A DNA stretch of 22,378 bases from a virus. The notes below the pieces were generated by a model. That model had not been told where the DNA came from, did not search any database, and saw only the letters and a list, made by a program, of their open reading frames with translations. Below, piece by piece: positions 1 to 8,225 of the stretch. Where the stretch lies: positions 743 through 23,120 of the IMG/VR virus record IMGVR_UViG_3300030110_002702; one strand, written 5' to 3'. The position numbers and the translations under genes were made by a program. Every line of letters starts with the position of its first letter. The first letter of the stretch is position 1.

Positions 1-210
1 TGGAGACACAGAAATAGAACTACTATAATGTACTCTGTATTTAAAACCTCGTGGAAATGCTCTCAAATGATAAGTAGAATTTACAGAATACTTTTAGGCG
101 AGGAAGATCTTCCTACATCAGAACGAAGTATATTTTATAAGAATAAATCATATACAGATAAAGTTTATAATAAAGCTATAGATGATATGATAAAAGATAA
201 AGATAGATAA
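1..210 (+). CDS. C-terminal part of an unknown phage protein (5' end outside window)
   Basis: The frame is open from base 1 to a TAA at 208-210. An ATG at 28 would give a 60-residue protein, but the nine codons before it are also open, so this is more likely the tail of a longer gene that starts upstream. The product is basic and polar, ending in a Lys/Asp-rich helix-like stretch (DDMIKDKDR). I do not recognise a family and see no membrane segment or catalytic motif. Its stop overlaps the next start as TAATG, which places it in the same translated unit as the HExxH gene. The function is unknown. Confidence 0.5.
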   Translation, partial: WRHRNRTTIMYSVFKTSWKCSQMISRIYRILLGEEDLPTSERSIFYKNKSYTDKVYNKAIDDMIKDKDR

Positions 211-638
211 TGGGATTTAAACTAGGTAAAGAAAGAGGTAATTATGCTTCACGTGGTGTTATCAAAAACAAAATGCGTTTTGGTAAACAAGCTGGAGAAG
301 ATGGCTCTGTACCTGGAACACCTGTTATTAGAGTACCATTAGAAGAAGGAGTTATGGGTGAGGCTAATATGGATGGTAGTATATATGTTAATAAAAATAT
401 AACACCAGGGAGTAAAGAAGATAAGCAAGTAATAAACCATGAAATGAGACACGCTACGGATATGAGACTTGGTAAGTTAGCTTATGATGATAATAGTATA
501 ACTTATAATGGTAAAGTTTTTCCTAGAGAAACTATAAATGGTAAAGATATGATTAAAGTTGACGGAAAATGGAAAGAAGCTGGTGATCATGGTTTCCCGT
601 GGGAAGAAGACGCAAACGAAGGAAATGGAAATATTTAA
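210..638 (+). CDS. Small putative zincin-type metallopeptidase (HExxH protein)
   Basis: This 142-residue protein carries HEMRH at residues 77-81, preceded by VIN and followed by ATD, a good match to the zinc-binding HExxH helix of zincins. H77 and H81 would bind zinc and E78 would act as the general base. Near the C-terminus, PWEEDAN (130-136) offers a glutamate that could be the third ligand, as in gluzincins; this part is inference. The N-terminus is basic and glycine-rich, and no signal peptide is visible. The start overlaps the upstream stop as TAATG, and the 3' end overlaps the next gene by 14 bases. It lies beside the holin genes, so roles in lysis or in processing a virion protein are both possible. 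Similar small HExxH proteins occur in marine phages, to my recollection, without known substrate. Confidence 0.6.
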   Translation: MGFKLGKERGNYASRGVIKNKMRFGKQAGEDGSVPGTPVIRVPLEEGVMGEANMDGSIYVNKNITPGSKEDKQVINHEMRHATDMRLGKLAYDDNSITYNGKVFPRETINGKDMIKVDGKWKEAGDHGFPWEEDANEGNGNI

Positions 639-837
639 AGATAATAACGATTGGAATGAAAAATCTGTAGTAGGATTTATTGCATTTGCGATAATGTGTG
701 TGATTATGATAGTAGATCTTATTACTGGTTACGTTGGAAAAGATTTAATAATTAATGAATTTGTTTATGATTCATTTGTATTAGTAGTACTTGGGTGCTT
801 TGGTATAAGTGGAATAGAAAAATTCGCAAAGAAATAA
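625..837 (+). CDS. Two-helix membrane protein, possible holin or antiholin
   Basis: I chose the ATG at 625, giving 70 residues. The in-frame ATG at 559 would force an 80-base overlap with the HExxH gene and add a polar extension. The sequence GAAGGAA lies just upstream of 625 and could serve as a weak ribosome binding site. Residues 15-38 and 48-64 form two hydrophobic helices separated by a short acidic turn. The N-terminus is polar and acidic, and the C-terminus ends in lysines. Size, topology and position directly before a typical holin suggest a partner holin, antiholin or other lysis membrane protein. No family was recognised, so the role is inferred from context. Confidence 0.65.
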   Translation: MEIFKDNNDWNEKSVVGFIAFAIMCVIMIVDLITGYVGKDLIINEFVYDSFVLVVLGCFGISGIEKFAKK

Positions 838-840
838 AAT

Positions 841-1227
841 ATGTTAGGACAACTATTTTCCGGAGGAGCAGCAGATCTTGTAAAAGGTGTGGGTGGAGTA
901 ATAGATAACTTACATACGTCTAAAGAAGAAAAGCTTGAGGCAGAAAGAAAAATAAAAGAAATAATAGCTAACTACGAGATTGAAATGGAAAAGAACATTA
1001 CATCTCGTTGGGAGGCAGATTTAAAATCAGATTCATGGTTAAGTAAAAATGTAAGACCATTAGTGTTGATTTTTTTAATAGTATGTACTATGTTGTTAAT
1101 ATTTATTGACGCGGGTACAATAAAATTTGAAGTCAAATCCTCTTGGGTTGACTTATTACAACTAGTATTAATAACCGTGATCGGCGCTTACTTTGGCGGT
1201 CGATCATTTGAAAAAGTAAAAAAATAA
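841..1227 (+). CDS. Phage holin, 3TM/GTA-holin-like
   Basis: This 128-residue protein has an N-terminal Gly-rich amphipathic stretch (residues 6-22), a charged helical region with coiled-coil character (27-62), then the motif SWLSKNVRP followed by hydrophobic segments at about 72-90 and 103-120. The ending GAYFGGRSFEK is characteristic of the Pfam family once called GTA_holin_3TM. Holins of this type accumulate in the inner membrane and open it at the end of infection so that the endolysin can reach the wall. No endolysin is seen in the window, so it must lie elsewhere. The gene begins three bases after the preceding stop, implying co-expression with the two-helix protein. Confidence 0.8.
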   Translation: MLGQLFSGGAADLVKGVGGVIDNLHTSKEEKLEAERKIKEIIANYEIEMEKNITSRWEADLKSDSWLSKNVRPLVLIFLIVCTMLLIFIDAGTIKFEVKSSWVDLLQLVLITVIGAYFGGRSFEKVKK

Positions 1228-1231
1228 AATT

Positions 1232-1570
1232 ATGGGAATAAATTCAACAGAAGTCGCTTATAACTTCGGGCAAATGGGTAGTGCACATAGTCAAACGGCT
1301 GCTAATACGATAACACCACCAACAGGTAAAGTTATAGTTGCAGTACAGTTTTTAGACGATATATCTTTATCAACGTTGACTCCAGAGCAAATTTATGGTG
1401 TAGATGCTTTTATAGGTATAGATAGTACATTATCAAAAACAGATGGTGGTAGTGAGGTTATAGATTCAAGTGTAGTTTTTCCAGCTGGTAGTACTATTGT
1501 TGGTAGATGGACTCATGTGAGTTTACAAGCTAATAATGATAGTGGTATCATCTGTTACTTTGGTCAATAA
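1232..1570 (+). CDS. Small unknown phage protein, probably virion-associated
   Basis: The 112-residue product is rich in Ser, Thr, Gly and Val with alternating hydrophobic residues, which suggests an all-beta fold. The phrase VVFPAGSTIVGRWTHVSL (residues 81-98) resembles small structural proteins I recall from marine phages, but I cannot assign a family. It has no signal peptide, no membrane segment and no catalytic motif. The ATG at 1232 follows AAAAAAATAAAATT, with no Shine-Dalgarno sequence. The stop overlaps the next start as TAATG, linking it to the first LamG gene. It could be a fibre accessory, a decoration protein or a baseplate-like piece; I cannot choose among these from sequence alone. 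Confidence 0.6.
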   Translation: MGINSTEVAYNFGQMGSAHSQTAANTITPPTGKVIVAVQFLDDISLSTLTPEQIYGVDAFIGIDSTLSKTDGGSEVIDSSVVFPAGSTIVGRWTHVSLQANNDSGIICYFGQ

Positions 1571-2832
1571 TGTTAGGGTTAGGATCTTCTTTAACTAAAT
1601 CAAGTAAAATTCGTAAACGTATAGTTCGTAATAATTTAGTGTTAAAGCATGATTATAACGCTGGAGGAGTAGAACAAGTAAGTACTGGTGCTGCAAGTTT
1701 TGTTAGATCTGGTGTAGACTCAATTTCAACAGGTTTTGGAACTGCTTTAACTCCAAAAACCACAGGTTTTACCACTTGTTTCTGGGCAAAAACCAACGAC
1801 CTTAGTAGTACCCAAATGGTGTTAGCTTGTGACAATGGTACTAATCAAAGAATGTATATAGGAATTCATTTGGGTTATTGGAGATTTGGATGGGGAGATA
1901 CTGCTTGGGGTAGTGGAACAGCAAGCGCGACAACAGAATGGACTCATATAGCATTAATCCACACAACCTCTACAGATACAACTCAAATGTATATTAATGG
2001 ATTAAAAGATAATACTAGAACAGACACTGGTTCTGGTACTTTTAACGATGGAACATTTGGAGGTGATTTTGTAATAGGAAAACATGGGGCAAGTGGAGAT
2101 GTTACATATGCTTGGGATGGGTATATATGTAATACGGGAATATGGACTAGAACTCTTACACAAGAAGAAGTAAAATCTATATGGTATAAAAATTACGCAG
2201 ATCTTACAGCTGCGGAAAAAACAAGTTTAGTATCATGGTATAATTTAGATAGCACGATAGGAGAATCGACTGATACTGATGTCGGACCCCAAACTGGCAC
2301 TGGCACTTCTACTAGAGTTAATTCGTTTGTTTTAGATAATCATGGATATTCTTTAGGTAGCGAAATGGTAGAGAATTTTGGATTTGAAGATTCATCTCAA
2401 ACAAGTTATACAACTCTAAGAGCTACATATGAGTATGTCCCTGGTAACAACGGTTTAGCGGTAACAACAACTGGAACTATACCCGGTGGTGGTGTAGCTG
2501 CAAATCAATACGTTACAATTCCAGTGTCGCCAAACGTTGATGCTGCTAAAAAATATTTACTTTCATTTGATATAGTTAGCACAAACACAACAACTAACGC
2601 GGGTGTAATTGTCGGTGGTATTTCGGGAACTGATATACATGTTGATAAGGGAGGAACTGGAGATCACTATTGGTATCCTAATACAGTTGGTTCCCACTCA
2701 TCTATAGTTACGTTTTCAAGTGGCGGAACGATAACATTAAGTTTACACGCTGGTACAGCTATAGGAAGCGTTGCTACATTTGACAATTTATCATTTAAAG
2801 AAATAACAGGTAATTTAGGAACTTTATCATAA
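1570..2832 (+). CDS. LamG/concanavalin-like plus jelly-roll protein, probable tail-fibre or surface-binding protein
   Basis: The 420-residue product has two beta modules. Residues about 35-235 look like a LamG/concanavalin A-like lectin domain: the strands around FTTCFWAKT, the EWTHIALIH segment, MYINGLKD, and a closing TGIWTRTLTQEEVKSIW are its usual landmarks. Residues about 262-413 resemble a carbohydrate-binding-module (CBM4/9-like) jelly roll, opening with MVENFGFED and closing with FDNLSFKEI. Such domains bind glycans or proteins and are common in adhesins and phage fibres. The N-terminus is basic (SSKIRKRIVRNN), with no signal peptide. The gene joins both neighbours through TAATG overlaps. 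The same LamG/jelly-roll architecture continues in the next gene, so the two probably act in one fibre. Confidence 0.75.
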   Translation: MLGLGSSLTKSSKIRKRIVRNNLVLKHDYNAGGVEQVSTGAASFVRSGVDSISTGFGTALTPKTTGFTTCFWAKTNDLSSTQMVLACDNGTNQRMYIGIHLGYWRFGWGDTAWGSGTASATTEWTHIALIHTTSTDTTQMYINGLKDNTRTDTGSGTFNDGTFGGDFVIGKHGASGDVTYAWDGYICNTGIWTRTLTQEEVKSIWYKNYADLTAAEKTSLVSWYNLDSTIGESTDTDVGPQTGTGTSTRVNSFVLDNHGYSLGSEMVENFGFEDSSQTSYTTLRATYEYVPGNNGLAVTTTGTIPGGGVAANQYVTIPVSPNVDAAKKYLLSFDIVSTNTTTNAGVIVGGISGTDIHVDKGGTGDHYWYPNTVGSHSSIVTFSSGGTITLSLHAGTAIGSVATFDNLSFKEITGNLGTLS

Positions 2833-5800
2833 TGGCAAGTACAATACAAACAATAGAAACACCGAAACGCGCAAGAGCGTTGGATACATCTACCGGATGG
2901 CAAATAGTTAGTGCAGAATTAATAGCATCTAATGCTGCTAATAATCGTACGTTTGATAGTGGCGTTGGTGATTGGATAGTGTATGATGGTGATCATCCGG
3001 ATGATACAGCAATAGCTAATGCAAGTAATAAATTACAAGTTACAACTACAGTTGACGATGCGGATGAAGGAGCTCAACTTCCTATTGCTCACGTAGGTGA
3101 CGGTAGTACCACGTCGATAGTAGCGGGAAGAAGTTATAGAGTTAGTATGGATTTAGATTTAACAACACCAGGTTCAGGAACTTTTGCAATGAGAATGACT
3201 TTTGCTGGAGATACTAGTAGTTCCTTTGATATCACCACAACAGAAACAACTTATACTAAAGATTTTGTAGCTCAAAATAATACAGGTGGTTTGTTTATAT
3301 ATAATACATCTAGTACAAACACTGTGTTTACAGTAGATAATGTATCTGTAAAAGAAATAAGAAATTTCCCAAATAACAACCACGGTCAAATATATTCTGG
3401 TAGAGGATTAGAGTTTGATGGTGTTACAGATTATTTAGATACACCTATAAAATTTGATTCAACTAATTTTACTTTCGCCGCGTGGATTAAAGCAAATGAT
3501 GATAGTGTTAATAAAGTAATAATAGATTGTAGAGACGGGGATAATGATGGTATTATGCTTCAATGTACTACTGCTGAAACAATTAAACTTGGTTTAAATG
3601 CAGTAGATACAACAGGTAGCGCTATAGTAGCGAACAAATGGGCGAGAGTTGTAGCCACATACGATGGTTCAACGGTAAATATATATGTAAATGGTGTTTT
3701 AGACGTAACAGCAAGCGTATCACAAACCTTTTCCGCAGATACAAAGACGCTTAGAATAGGTCGTAAAGCATATGGAGATTCTAATTATTTTAATGGACTT
3801 ATGTCAGATGTTCAAGTTTGGACTACAGCTTGGACAGCAGACGATGCATCTTATGATTACTTAAATCCAGAATCTATAGTATTAAACAGAGGCGGTACAT
3901 CACTTACCAACTCTAATCTCAAACTATGGTATCCAATGCAAGGTGGGCATAGAGGCCAGCAATCATATATTTTAGATGCATCTAATACTGGACTTGGAGA
4001 TAATATGCTTACAGATCGTGATGGAAATTATTACGCAGATATGGAAGGATTAACAAGTAACAGTACTGATGCAACAGGTTACGATACTATAGATAATGCT
4101 GCTGGCTATGAGGTATTTAAAGCATATGGTACCACTACAGTTGTAAGTCTTTCTAGTGATATTAAATATTCTGGAAGTTCTTCTTTAAAATTTGTAACTG
4201 ATGCTACCGATACTAATGCTGGAGTATATACTGCTTATACAAATAATAGTGATAGAATTTTAGGAATTAAAACTGGGACTACGTACAAAGTGTCAGGTTA
4301 TATATACAGAGAATCAGGTTCTGGTGCAATAGATGTTTTTGTTAAGAAAGCAGACGGCGGTGGTGGTGGTAGTGCAAACTGGGGTATGACAGCGCACCGA
4401 ATAACACCATCATCAAATGGAGTTTGGGAATATTGGGAAAATTATTATACGTCAGCAGAGTCAGGTGATCTAGCTTTTATATTATTTTCTAATAGCCAAT
4501 CCGTTGATACTTATTATTTAGATAATATAAAATTTGAACCCGTAAACGATAAAAACCACGCAACAACTTTATTTTATGGGGATGATATGTGGGATGCTGC
4601 TGATAATAGTACTTCGATATGGACGGTTTCAAGTAATAGTTCTAGCGCAGTAATCGATGGTACTAACGAAGGGGTTAAGTTAGTTTTTGGAAATGCTACT
4701 AGTCCACACGGTTCGTTTTCACAGCTTAGAGAGACAAAAGGTTTAAATAGCGATTTAACAATTGGAAGACAATACAGAGTAACTGGTTTGTTTGCTACTG
4801 ATGTAGCGGGACATTATGACACTGGAAACAGTATCAATAATGGCGCTGCGGTTAGTGTTTATAATGGTTCTCACGTATGGCCTAATGAAGCTTCAGGATA
4901 TCGTAACGTAACGGCAACTAATTTAGTTGCTAATGGTACTATGGAAGCTAATGATAATTGGAACGCGTATGGTAGTGGTACGATTTCACAAAGTACTGTT
5001 CAAAAACACAATGGCAGTAACTCTTTTAAATTTGTTGTAGCAAATGGAGGAGAAAATGATGGTATACAATCAGATACTTTTACAGTTACAGCAGGCACTA
5101 CATATTTACTTAGTGCTTGGATTTATCCAGATGACACCACTACAATAACCATGAAAGTACTACAAGGTGATGGTAGTACATTATCAGAAAGTATAACAGG
5201 TCTTACCGAAAACGCTTGGAACCATGTTGTTAGACAGTTTACAAATGCTACCGCTGGTAGTAGCGCTGCCGTACGTTTTACTAATACCGGAACAAATAGT
5301 TCAGGTACTGACGATAATTATTATATTGATGATGTTGTATACACTGCATTTTTAGAAAGAAATATTGATTTTACCGCAACTGATGCTACAACTAATTATA
5401 TAGCCCACCACAGTACTGAAATGTCTACGGCAAATTCTATGATTGCTTTAATAAATGATAGAAATGCAATTTTTGATGAAGCAGGACAATGGGTGGAATA
5501 TGTAGAAAATGCTACCAATCCCACTAATCCAGCTATTACAGATCCAGGAGAAAGATTACAATTTTATGGAACATCAAGTACAGATAAAGAAGGTGTTAAA
5601 TTACTTGTTGCTAATTTTGAAGCTTTAGAATTAGGTAGAAGTTATGTTGTACAAGTTAATTTAGAAGCAGGAGCTGGAACCCCTACGGTTTACGTTGGTT
5701 TAGGTGGAGCTGAATCAACAGCAGGTCAAGCAATAAGCACAACTGCTACTGATTATGCTTTTAACATAACACCAATTAACACAACTGGATCTCTCTTGGT

Positions 5801-7319
5801 TTATACAAAAGAAGATTATACAGGTGGTAGTAATCATATATTTATGGATAATATAAGATTATATCCTACTGCTAATTTATATGTTGATGATTTATCAGTG
5901 AAAGAAATAGGTGTTGCTTCTGGTTGGACAGACGCAGATCAACAATTACATATACCGCAAACAGTGTTACAGTCGTATAATGAGTTATTATGGTTTCCTG
6001 GAAATGATGCTCTTGCACACGCTACTAATGATTATGATGTAAGCATAAGTGCTCATTCTGATTTAGCAAATATATTTGATACTGGTGGTAGCGTTAGTGT
6101 TTGGGTTTTCTGCAATGGAGCTGGTGCTGGTACGTTTGGTAGAATTATAGAAAAAGACTCTTGTTGGGAATTATATACACATAACGAGTCTAACGAACAA
6201 GTTCAATTAACTTTTCAACTTTTAACTAGTAGTACTAATTCAATAACTAGAACTGACGGTAGACTACTTAATATGGGGCAATGGAATCATATAGTTGTAA
6301 CTTATAATTCTAGTACTGTTGGTACTGCGGCTAAGATATATATAAACGGTGAAGAAGTAGATCCTGATCACGCTCAAACAGGTTCAGGAACAAGAACTGA
6401 TGATACTACTAAAGTTCTTACTATAGGTAATAAAAAAGATGGAACAAGAACCTTTGATGGTACTATAACAGAAGTTTCTTTATGGACAAACACGCTTACT
6501 CATACGGAGGTTAATGAATTGTATAACGATGGTAAAGCTTTAGATGTTATGACTAGTTCTTCTTATTTAGCGAATAATGGTCACGTGAAAGGTTATTGGA
6601 GAAATAATGGATTAAATACTTGGACAGACTTATCTGATAATTCAAATAACGGTACTGTAAATAATATTACGGAAACAATGTTAATCCCACAAGGTGTAGA
6701 TGGTTCTAGAGATTCACAAGGGTTTATAATGAATAGACAAAGAAACATTAGTAGTTTGAATTTTCCCGCGGTAACATCATCACCAATTACGCTTAACGAA
6801 GGTTCTTATGTAGAAATACAAGATAACCCAACATTAAATTTTGGAACAGGAGTATTTTCAATAGAAGGTTGGGCAAAAGCTAAATATAGAGCTAAACCAA
6901 ATGCAGCCGGAACCGCTAGTACTCTAAACACTATATTTCATCTTGGAGATGGTATTTCTGATAGTGATACTTCTGGTATTTGCTCTGTTAGTACTATAAA
7001 ATTAGGTTTTTATGTAGGAGGCCAACTTTGCCATGCGAACGCAACTTTTACAGAGGGAAATTGGTATCATATTGTTGGTGTTAGAGAAGGTACTGGCACT
7101 GATGAAATAAAATTATATATAGATGGAGTCTTACAAAGCGACACAGAAACTTATGCTGGCTCTATAACTAACACACATAATCCTGGTATTAGTTTTGACA
7201 GTAATTCAACGAGACGTTATGAAGAAGCTATAGATGGTATTAAAGTGTATAATAAAGCTTTAAGTTTAGCGGAAGTAAAAAGAAATTACAATGCTACCAA
7301 AAGTAGTCACAGAAATTAA
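2832..7319 (+). CDS. Giant multi-domain LamG/CBM-like jelly-roll protein, candidate receptor-binding tail fibre
   Basis: This is the largest complete gene, with 1,495 residues and no signal peptide or membrane segment. Modules in order, with approximate boundaries: jelly roll 30-176 closing with VDNVSVKEI; LamG 190-350; jelly roll 427-571 closing with LDNIKFEPV; a partial jelly roll 577-693; CBM4/9-like 695-842 opening with NLVANGTMEANDNW and closing with IDDVVYTAF; jelly roll 842-1027 with MDNIRLYPT and VDDLSVKEI; LamG 1047-1240 with WNHIVVTYN and KIYINGEEV; LamG 1321-1495 with WYHIVGVRE and KLYIDGVLQ. These folds typically bind sugars. The composition is Thr/Ser/Asn/Gly-rich, as in extracellular fibres. 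The start overlaps the previous stop as TAATG. A glycan-binding tail fibre is the best reading; a head fibre or non-receptor decoration is possible. No catalytic residues for a depolymerase were identified. Confidence 0.75.
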   Translation: MASTIQTIETPKRARALDTSTGWQIVSAELIASNAANNRTFDSGVGDWIVYDGDHPDDTAIANASNKLQVTTTVDDADEGAQLPIAHVGDGSTTSIVAGRSYRVSMDLDLTTPGSGTFAMRMTFAGDTSSSFDITTTETTYTKDFVAQNNTGGLFIYNTSSTNTVFTVDNVSVKEIRNFPNNNHGQIYSGRGLEFDGVTDYLDTPIKFDSTNFTFAAWIKANDDSVNKVIIDCRDGDNDGIMLQCTTAETIKLGLNAVDTTGSAIVANKWARVVATYDGSTVNIYVNGVLDVTASVSQTFSADTKTLRIGRKAYGDSNYFNGLMSDVQVWTTAWTADDASYDYLNPESIVLNRGGTSLTNSNLKLWYPMQGGHRGQQSYILDASNTGLGDNMLTDRDGNYYADMEGLTSNSTDATGYDTIDNAAGYEVFKAYGTTTVVSLSSDIKYSGSSSLKFVTDATDTNAGVYTAYTNNSDRILGIKTGTTYKVSGYIYRESGSGAIDVFVKKADGGGGGSANWGMTAHRITPSSNGVWEYWENYYTSAESGDLAFILFSNSQSVDTYYLDNIKFEPVNDKNHATTLFYGDDMWDAADNSTSIWTVSSNSSSAVIDGTNEGVKLVFGNATSPHGSFSQLRETKGLNSDLTIGRQYRVTGLFATDVAGHYDTGNSINNGAAVSVYNGSHVWPNEASGYRNVTATNLVANGTMEANDNWNAYGSGTISQSTVQKHNGSNSFKFVVANGGENDGIQSDTFTVTAGTTYLLSAWIYPDDTTTITMKVLQGDGSTLSESITGLTENAWNHVVRQFTNATAGSSAAVRFTNTGTNSSGTDDNYYIDDVVYTAFLERNIDFTATDATTNYIAHHSTEMSTANSMIALINDRNAIFDEAGQWVEYVENATNPTNPAITDPGERLQFYGTSSTDKEGVKLLVANFEALELGRSYVVQVNLEAGAGTPTVYVGLGGAESTAGQAISTTATDYAFNITPINTTGSLLVYTKEDYTGGSNHIFMDNIRLYPTANLYVDDLSVKEIGVASGWTDADQQLHIPQTVLQSYNELLWFPGNDALAHATNDYDVSISAHSDLANIFDTGGSVSVWVFCNGAGAGTFGRIIEKDSCWELYTHNESNEQVQLTFQLLTSSTNSITRTDGRLLNMGQWNHIVVTYNSSTVGTAAKIYINGEEVDPDHAQTGSGTRTDDTTKVLTIGNKKDGTRTFDGTITEVSLWTNTLTHTEVNELYNDGKALDVMTSSSYLANNGHVKGYWRNNGLNTWTDLSDNSNNGTVNNITETMLIPQGVDGSRDSQGFIMNRQRNISSLNFPAVTSSPITLNEGSYVEIQDNPTLNFGTGVFSIEGWAKAKYRAKPNAAGTASTLNTIFHLGDGISDSDTSGICSVSTIKLGFYVGGQLCHANATFTEGNWYHIVGVREGTGTDEIKLYIDGVLQSDTETYAGSITNTHNPGISFDSNSTRRYEEAIDGIKVYNKALSLAEVKRNYNATKSSHRN

Positions 7320-7332
7320 AAAAAAATAAAAA

Positions 7333-7692
7333 ATGGCACATTACGAATTATATATATGCTTAACTAAAGCAACTTACGAATCAGCGGTACCAAGTGTATT
7401 ACAACCTAAATTAGGTTGGAATAACTATACTTACGAGGCAGATGGTGAAACTATAAAAACTACAACAGCTTATACTCCAACATGGGAAGAAGCTGCTTTT
7501 AAAGGTAAATTAGGCGCACCAAGAAAAAGTTTAGATGGTGGACTTGTAATAGTTAAAGGAGAGTTTAGCTTAATAACTGGTGAGTTATCTGCAATAATAG
7601 CTTTAGGTAATAGCTTAGCATATCCAAATAATTCTGTATTAACAAAAACAGAAGCACAAACATTAGTAAATGGTGAATTATTCACCGAGTAA
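7333..7692 (+). CDS. Unknown small phage protein following the fibre gene
   Basis: The 119-residue product starts 13 bases after the long fibre gene, behind an A-rich leader without a Shine-Dalgarno sequence. It is soluble, with a Trp/Tyr-rich N-terminal half (WNNYTYEADGE) and a hydrophobic, probably helical, region around residues 76-95 (GEFSLITGELSAIIALG) that is too broken for a confident membrane span. I do not recognise a family. Its place directly after a giant fibre would suit a fibre-assembly chaperone or small tip protein, but that is context only. The next gene follows after 25 bases. Confidence 0.6.
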   Translation: MAHYELYICLTKATYESAVPSVLQPKLGWNNYTYEADGETIKTTTAYTPTWEEAAFKGKLGAPRKSLDGGLVIVKGEFSLITGELSAIIALGNSLAYPNNSVLTKTEAQTLVNGELFTE

Positions 7693-7717
7693 ATAACAAT
7701 TAATTAAATTAAATAAA

Positions 7718-8029
7718 ATGGCAACAACAAAATTAAAAGGTACAAGTAAAAAAATAAAAGAACTAAAAGGTATAAAACCTGAAAAAATAACTGACGAACA
7801 GTTGAAAAAAGTTCAAGATACAGTTAATGGTATAAATAGAGCACAACTAGAAATAGGATCTATAGAAGTTAAAAAACATGAAATGATGCATAATATTGCT
7901 AGTTTTAGAGATCAATTAACTTTACTGCAAACTGAATTTGAAAAAGAATACGGTACATTTGATATAGATATACAAACTGGTACTATAAATTATACTGAAG
8001 AAAATGGCGAAGTTAATAAGAAAGATTAG
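7718..8029 (+). CDS. Small coiled-coil phage protein of unknown function
   Basis: The 103-residue product begins with a lysine-rich region (residues 4-26) and continues with a long helical stretch (about 28-84) whose hydrophobic spacing suggests a coiled coil. The acidic C-terminus contains FDIDIQTGTINYTEENGE. The ATG at 7718 follows TTAATTAAATTAAATAAA, a leader typical of Bacteroidetes genes and lacking a Shine-Dalgarno sequence. The 3' end overlaps the next gene by 26 bases in another frame. I recall similar small proteins beside terminase modules in marine phages, but no function is known to me. A structural or assembly role is inferred from location only. Confidence 0.6.
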   Translation: MATTKLKGTSKKIKELKGIKPEKITDEQLKKVQDTVNGINRAQLEIGSIEVKKHEMMHNIASFRDQLTLLQTEFEKEYGTFDIDIQTGTINYTEENGEVNKKD

Positions 8030-8225
8030 TGTAGGTAAAGACTATAAGAACGACGCTATGCACTACGCTGTAGGACAAGAGGTTTATGGTGGACATACTA
8101 TTTGTGATATAATAGAAGAAGATGATAAGTATTCTATTTATATTAAAAAGAAAAAAGATGTATTACCATGGAAAGACTTTAATAAAAACATGGCTGTATC
8201 TGTAGAGTATAATCTCGAATACTAA
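8004..8225 (+). CDS. Unknown 73-residue protein overlapping its neighbours
   Basis: The product is short, basic and compact: an N-terminal basic patch (MAKLIRKISVGKDYKND), a central HYAVGQEVYGGHTICDIIEE segment likely to form beta strands, a Lys-rich loop, and a C-terminal MAVSVEYNLEY strand. The pattern 'GQEVYGGHTI ... SIYI ... SVEYN' suggests a small SH3- or Tudor-like barrel, which is inference. It starts inside the previous gene (26-base overlap) and its TAA overlaps the next start as TAATG, so it is embedded in a tightly coupled cluster. I do not know a function. Confidence 0.6.
   Translation: MAKLIRKISVGKDYKNDAMHYAVGQEVYGGHTICDIIEEDDKYSIYIKKKKDVLPWKDFNKNMAVSVEYNLEY

Noticed and set aside
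559-624. Longer version of the two-helix membrane gene starting at ATG 559
   Set aside because: It would overlap the HExxH gene by 80 bases and add a polar extension; ATG 625 gives a normal short overlap and a compact membrane protein.
1570-7319. Diversity-generating retroelement target in the fibre genes
   Set aside because: No reverse transcriptase gene, template repeat or C-type-lectin variable region was seen in the window.
1570-7319. Depolymerase (polysaccharide lyase or glycosidase) activity in the fibre proteins
   Set aside because: LamG-type folds are shared with glycoside hydrolases such as GH16, but no ExDxE-like catalytic motif was recognised; binding only is supported.
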